From Candidatus Gastranaerophilales bacterium (GTDB lineage Bacteria > Cyanobacteriota > Vampirovibrionia > Gastranaerophilales > Gastranaerophilaceae): a DNA stretch of 43,039 bases. Shown in pieces: positions 41,287 to 43,039 of this stretch. Within the stretch, counting starts at the first letter, position 1. Every line of letters starts with the position of its first letter. The DNA lies in contig CALUWB010000011.1 in assembly GCA_944324375.1 (NCBI GenBank), forward strand, positions 1-43,039, given 5' to 3'. A model generated the notes under the pieces. The model did no database searches. It saw nothing but the letters and a program-made list of their open reading frames with translations, and was not told where the DNA came from. A program made the position numbers and the translations under genes.

Positions 41287-42246
41287 TTAGTCATCAGCAT
41301 GACCAGCAGTACCAAGAACGTCAATCATTTTATGTTTAACTAATTCTTTAACTGCAGTTCTACCAGGTCCCATGTATTCACGTGGGTCAAATTTTTCAGG
41401 ATGTTCAATGAAGAACTCTCTGATAGTAGAAGTCATCGCTAATCTTAAATCAGTATCGATATTAATTTTAGCAACGCCGTGTTTAGAAGCGTAGTTAAGC
41501 ATATCTTCAGGAACACCTTGTGCATTAGGTAATTTACCACCATATTGGTTACATTTAGCAACTAAATCTTGTGGAACTGAAGAAGAACCATGAAGAACGA
41601 TTGGATAATCTCCAAATCCAGCTTCTTTTAATGCGTCTTTAATTTCTTTTAATCTATCGAAGTCTAATTTAGCTTCTCCAGAGAATTTGTAAGCACCGTG
41701 TGAAGTTCCGATAGCGATAGCTAAAGAATCACAACCAGTTTGTTTAACGAATTCAACAGCTTCTTTAACGTTAGTATATTTAGCATCTTTAGCGTCAACA
41801 TTAACGTCATCTTCAATACCAGCTAATTTACCAAGTTCTGCTTCAACAGAAACTCCTCTTTCGTGAGCATATTCAACAACTTTCTTAGTAACAGCAACGT
41901 TTTCTTCAAATGAGAATCTTGAACCGTCGATCATAACAGAAGAGAAACCACCGTCGATACAAGCTTTACAAATTTCAAAGTCAGCACCGTGATCTAAGTG
42001 TAAAGCGATAGGTACTGTAGTTGTAGCTAAAGCAGCTTCAACTAATTTTACTAAGTAAGTTTGGTTAGCATATTTTCTTGCACCAGCAGAAACTTGAAGA
42101 ATGATTGGAGATCTTGTTTCTTCAGCTGCTTCAGCAATTGCTTGTAAAATTTCCATGTTATTTACGTTGTAAGCACCGATAGCGTATCCACCAGCTAATG
42201 CTTTTTGGAACATTTCATTAGTTCCTACTAATTTTCTTTCGCTCAT
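41287..42246 (-). CDS. fba: Class II fructose-bisphosphate aldolase
   Basis: Predicted 319 residues. Zinc and substrate motifs are intact: IALHLDHGADFEICKACIDG (HLDHG at 83-87), SVMIDGSRFSFEENV, SVEAELGKLAGIEDD, AIGTSHGAYKF, VLHGSSSVPQD and KINIDTDLRLA. It cleaves or forms fructose-1,6-bisphosphate in glycolysis and gluconeogenesis. Codon use is more C/G-rich at third positions than in its neighbours (GCC, ACG, AAC appear often), as expected for a highly expressed gene. A textbook AAGGAGG Shine-Dalgarno lies six bases before the ATG. A TTGTAA-17 bp-TATTTT promoter is possible further upstream, and CTGTAA/TTACAG (42265-42286) can pair in the leader. Confidence 0.97.
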   Translation of the reverse strand: MSERKLVGTNEMFQKALAGGYAIGAYNVNNMEILQAIAEAAEETRSPIILQVSAGARKYANQTYLVKLVEAALATTTVPIALHLDHGADFEICKACIDGGFSSVMIDGSRFSFEENVAVTKKVVEYAHERGVSVEAELGKLAGIEDDVNVDAKDAKYTNVKEAVEFVKQTGCDSLAIAIGTSHGAYKFSGEAKLDFDRLKEIKDALKEAGFGDYPIVLHGSSSVPQDLVAKCNQYGGKLPNAQGVPEDMLNYASKHGVAKINIDTDLRLAMTSTIREFFIEHPEKFDPREYMGPGRTAVKELVKHKMIDVLGTAGHADD

Positions 42247-42343
42247 TTGAGCCTCCTTCTTATACTGTAAAAAAATATCCTTACAGCTTTAAAAATACAA
42301 TAAATATAATGTTTTTACAAGTGGGATAAAAATATTGATTTTA

Positions 42344-42370
42344 TTGACATAAACTACTTTTGTATATAAT
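42344..42370 (+). promoter_or_regulatory. Promoter of rnhA, predicted leaderless
   Basis: Consensus TTGACA (42344-42349) and TATAAT (42365-42370) with a rather short 15 bp spacer. The -10 box ends 8 nt before the ATG and no Shine-Dalgarno is present. Confidence 0.65.
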
Positions 42371-42378
42371 ATTTTTAT

Positions 42379-42864
42379 ATGGTAGAGAGTAAATTATTAG
42401 TTGAAATGTACACAGATGGTGCTTGTTCTGGGAATCCTGGAGCAGGAGGCTATGGTACTATTTTGCGTTTTAAAGATTCTACAGGAAAGTATCATGAAAA
42501 AGAATTAACAGCAGGATATAGGCTAACGACAAATAATAGAATGGAATTATTAGCTGTTATTGTTGGTCTTGAAGCTCTTAAAAAACCTTGTAAAGTAAAA
42601 ATAACTTCAGATAGTAAATATTTTATAGATGCGTTTGAACAAAAATGGATTGATTCTTGGCAAAAGAACAATTGGAAGACTGCTGCTAAAAAGCCTGTTA
42701 AAAATGTAGATTTGTGGCAGCGATTATTAAATGCAATGAAACCTCATGATATAGATTTAGTTTGGGTAAAAGGCCATAATGGGCACGAGTTTAATGAACG
42801 TTGTGATGAATTAGCTGTAAATTCATCTAAGTCTAACAATTTATTAGATGATGTAATTAATTGA
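42379..42864 (+). CDS. rnhA: Ribonuclease HI
   Basis: Predicted 161 residues, standard for bacterial RNase HI. The catalytic carboxylates are D13 ([15 protein letters not shown]), E56 ([18 protein letters not shown]), D78 ([12 protein letters not shown]) and D143 (ERCDELA), with the catalytic-loop His in [11 protein letters not shown]. It degrades RNA in RNA-DNA hybrids. The gene is monocistronic, divergent from the aldolase, and probably translated from a leaderless mRNA. Confidence 0.97.
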   Translation: MVESKLLVEMYTDGACSGNPGAGGYGTILRFKDSTGKYHEKELTAGYRLTTNNRMELLAVIVGLEALKKPCKVKITSDSKYFIDAFEQKWIDSWQKNNWKTAAKKPVKNVDLWQRLLNAMKPHDIDLVWVKGHNGHEFNERCDELAVNSSKSNNLLDDVIN

Positions 42865-42986
42865 TGTATGTTCGTACAAATAGATTGTGTAAATTTTTTG
42901 TAATATTTTATTGTATATAATAAATATATAATATAGAATAATTGTGTATATATAACTATCACTTTACTACGTAGGGAAATAATATA

Positions 42987-43039
42987 TTGAATTATTCAAG
43001 TCATTTAGATATTGAATTTTGTGTAGAAACACTGCAAAA
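42987..43039 (+). CDS. Possible start of a further gene, cut by the window edge
   Basis: A TTG at 42987 has AGGGA nine bases upstream and opens a frame to the end of the window (LNYSSHLDIEFCVETLQ). With only 17 codons no family can be named, and a TTG start in AT-rich DNA can be accidental. Confidence 0.3.
   Translation, partial: MNYSSHLDIEFCVETLQ

Noticed and set aside
1-43039. Insertion sequences, phage genes or integrase attachment sites
   Set aside because: No transposase or integrase motifs in any frame and no long terminal inverted repeats around genes were seen by reading.

Overview
The window is AT-rich (A/T-rich third codon positions throughout) and comes from a motile, diderm bacterium: it encodes a periplasmic OmpH/Skp chaperone, an outer-membrane TpsB/ShlB transporter, a flagellar switch and stator operon, undecaprenyl recycling, and an Amidase_3 cell-wall hydrolase. 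Flagella, an outer membrane, AT-richness, DUF115 glycosylation proteins, FkbM methyltransferases with an unusual N-terminal domain and many small lineage-specific proteins together point to a gut Gastranaerophilales-type (Melainabacteria/Vampirovibrionia) chromosome. That assignment is inference; no marker here proves it.

Layout. 1-2838: end of proS, a GNAT gene, then three small orphan genes. The first two (1095, 1702) are a diverged tandem cassette with the same promoter region, leader, N-terminal motif and 3' untranslated element. 2886-15635: a twelve-gene minus-strand operon, tightly packed except for a 129 bp gap before its last gene. In order of transcription: PF14907-like nucleotidyltransferase, HprK-like kinase fused to a PqqD-like domain, stand-alone PqqD-like protein with a long acidic tail, FkbM methyltransferase, GT2, DUF1796, GT2, GT2, aldo/keto reductase with a repeated C-terminal tail, FkbM, GT2-FkbM fusion, radical SAM enzyme. 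This is the most interesting part: kinase, nucleotidyltransferase and peptide-binding domains resemble the tail-modifying enzymes of some lasso-peptide clusters, but no lasso protease or cyclase is present and the partners are glycan-type enzymes. 15752-19058: ABC-F ATPase and a DUF115 protein. 19137-26290: housekeeping genes (queD, uppP, a secreted nuclease-like protein, PiT phosphate transporter with its DUF47 partner, a TSCPD protein, dgt, rpsA, maf, ompH). 26470-28263: TpsB transporter. 28404-32272: a small orphan gene facing the motA-motB-fliL-fliM-fliN operon. 32395-39687: amidase, ruvB, another small orphan gene, DUF475 membrane protein, rlmN, a second DUF115 protein, dtd. 39814-42864: rpsO, an HD-GYP protein, class II aldolase, rnhA. 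A possible new gene begins at the right edge.

Regulation visible in the sequence. Several monocistronic genes (DUF115 at 19058, dgt, maf, ruvB, HD-GYP, rnhA, perhaps the amidase) have a -10 hexamer ending only 6-8 nt before the start codon and no Shine-Dalgarno sequence, which implies leaderless mRNAs. In contrast, operon genes and small orphan genes have clear Shine-Dalgarno sites. Four genes (two cassette genes, the orphan at 28404 and ompH) share a CTTTATATATA-type element 25-80 bp upstream. No tRNA, rRNA, insertion sequence, phage gene or CRISPR array was seen, and no intergenic gap exceeds about 265 bp.
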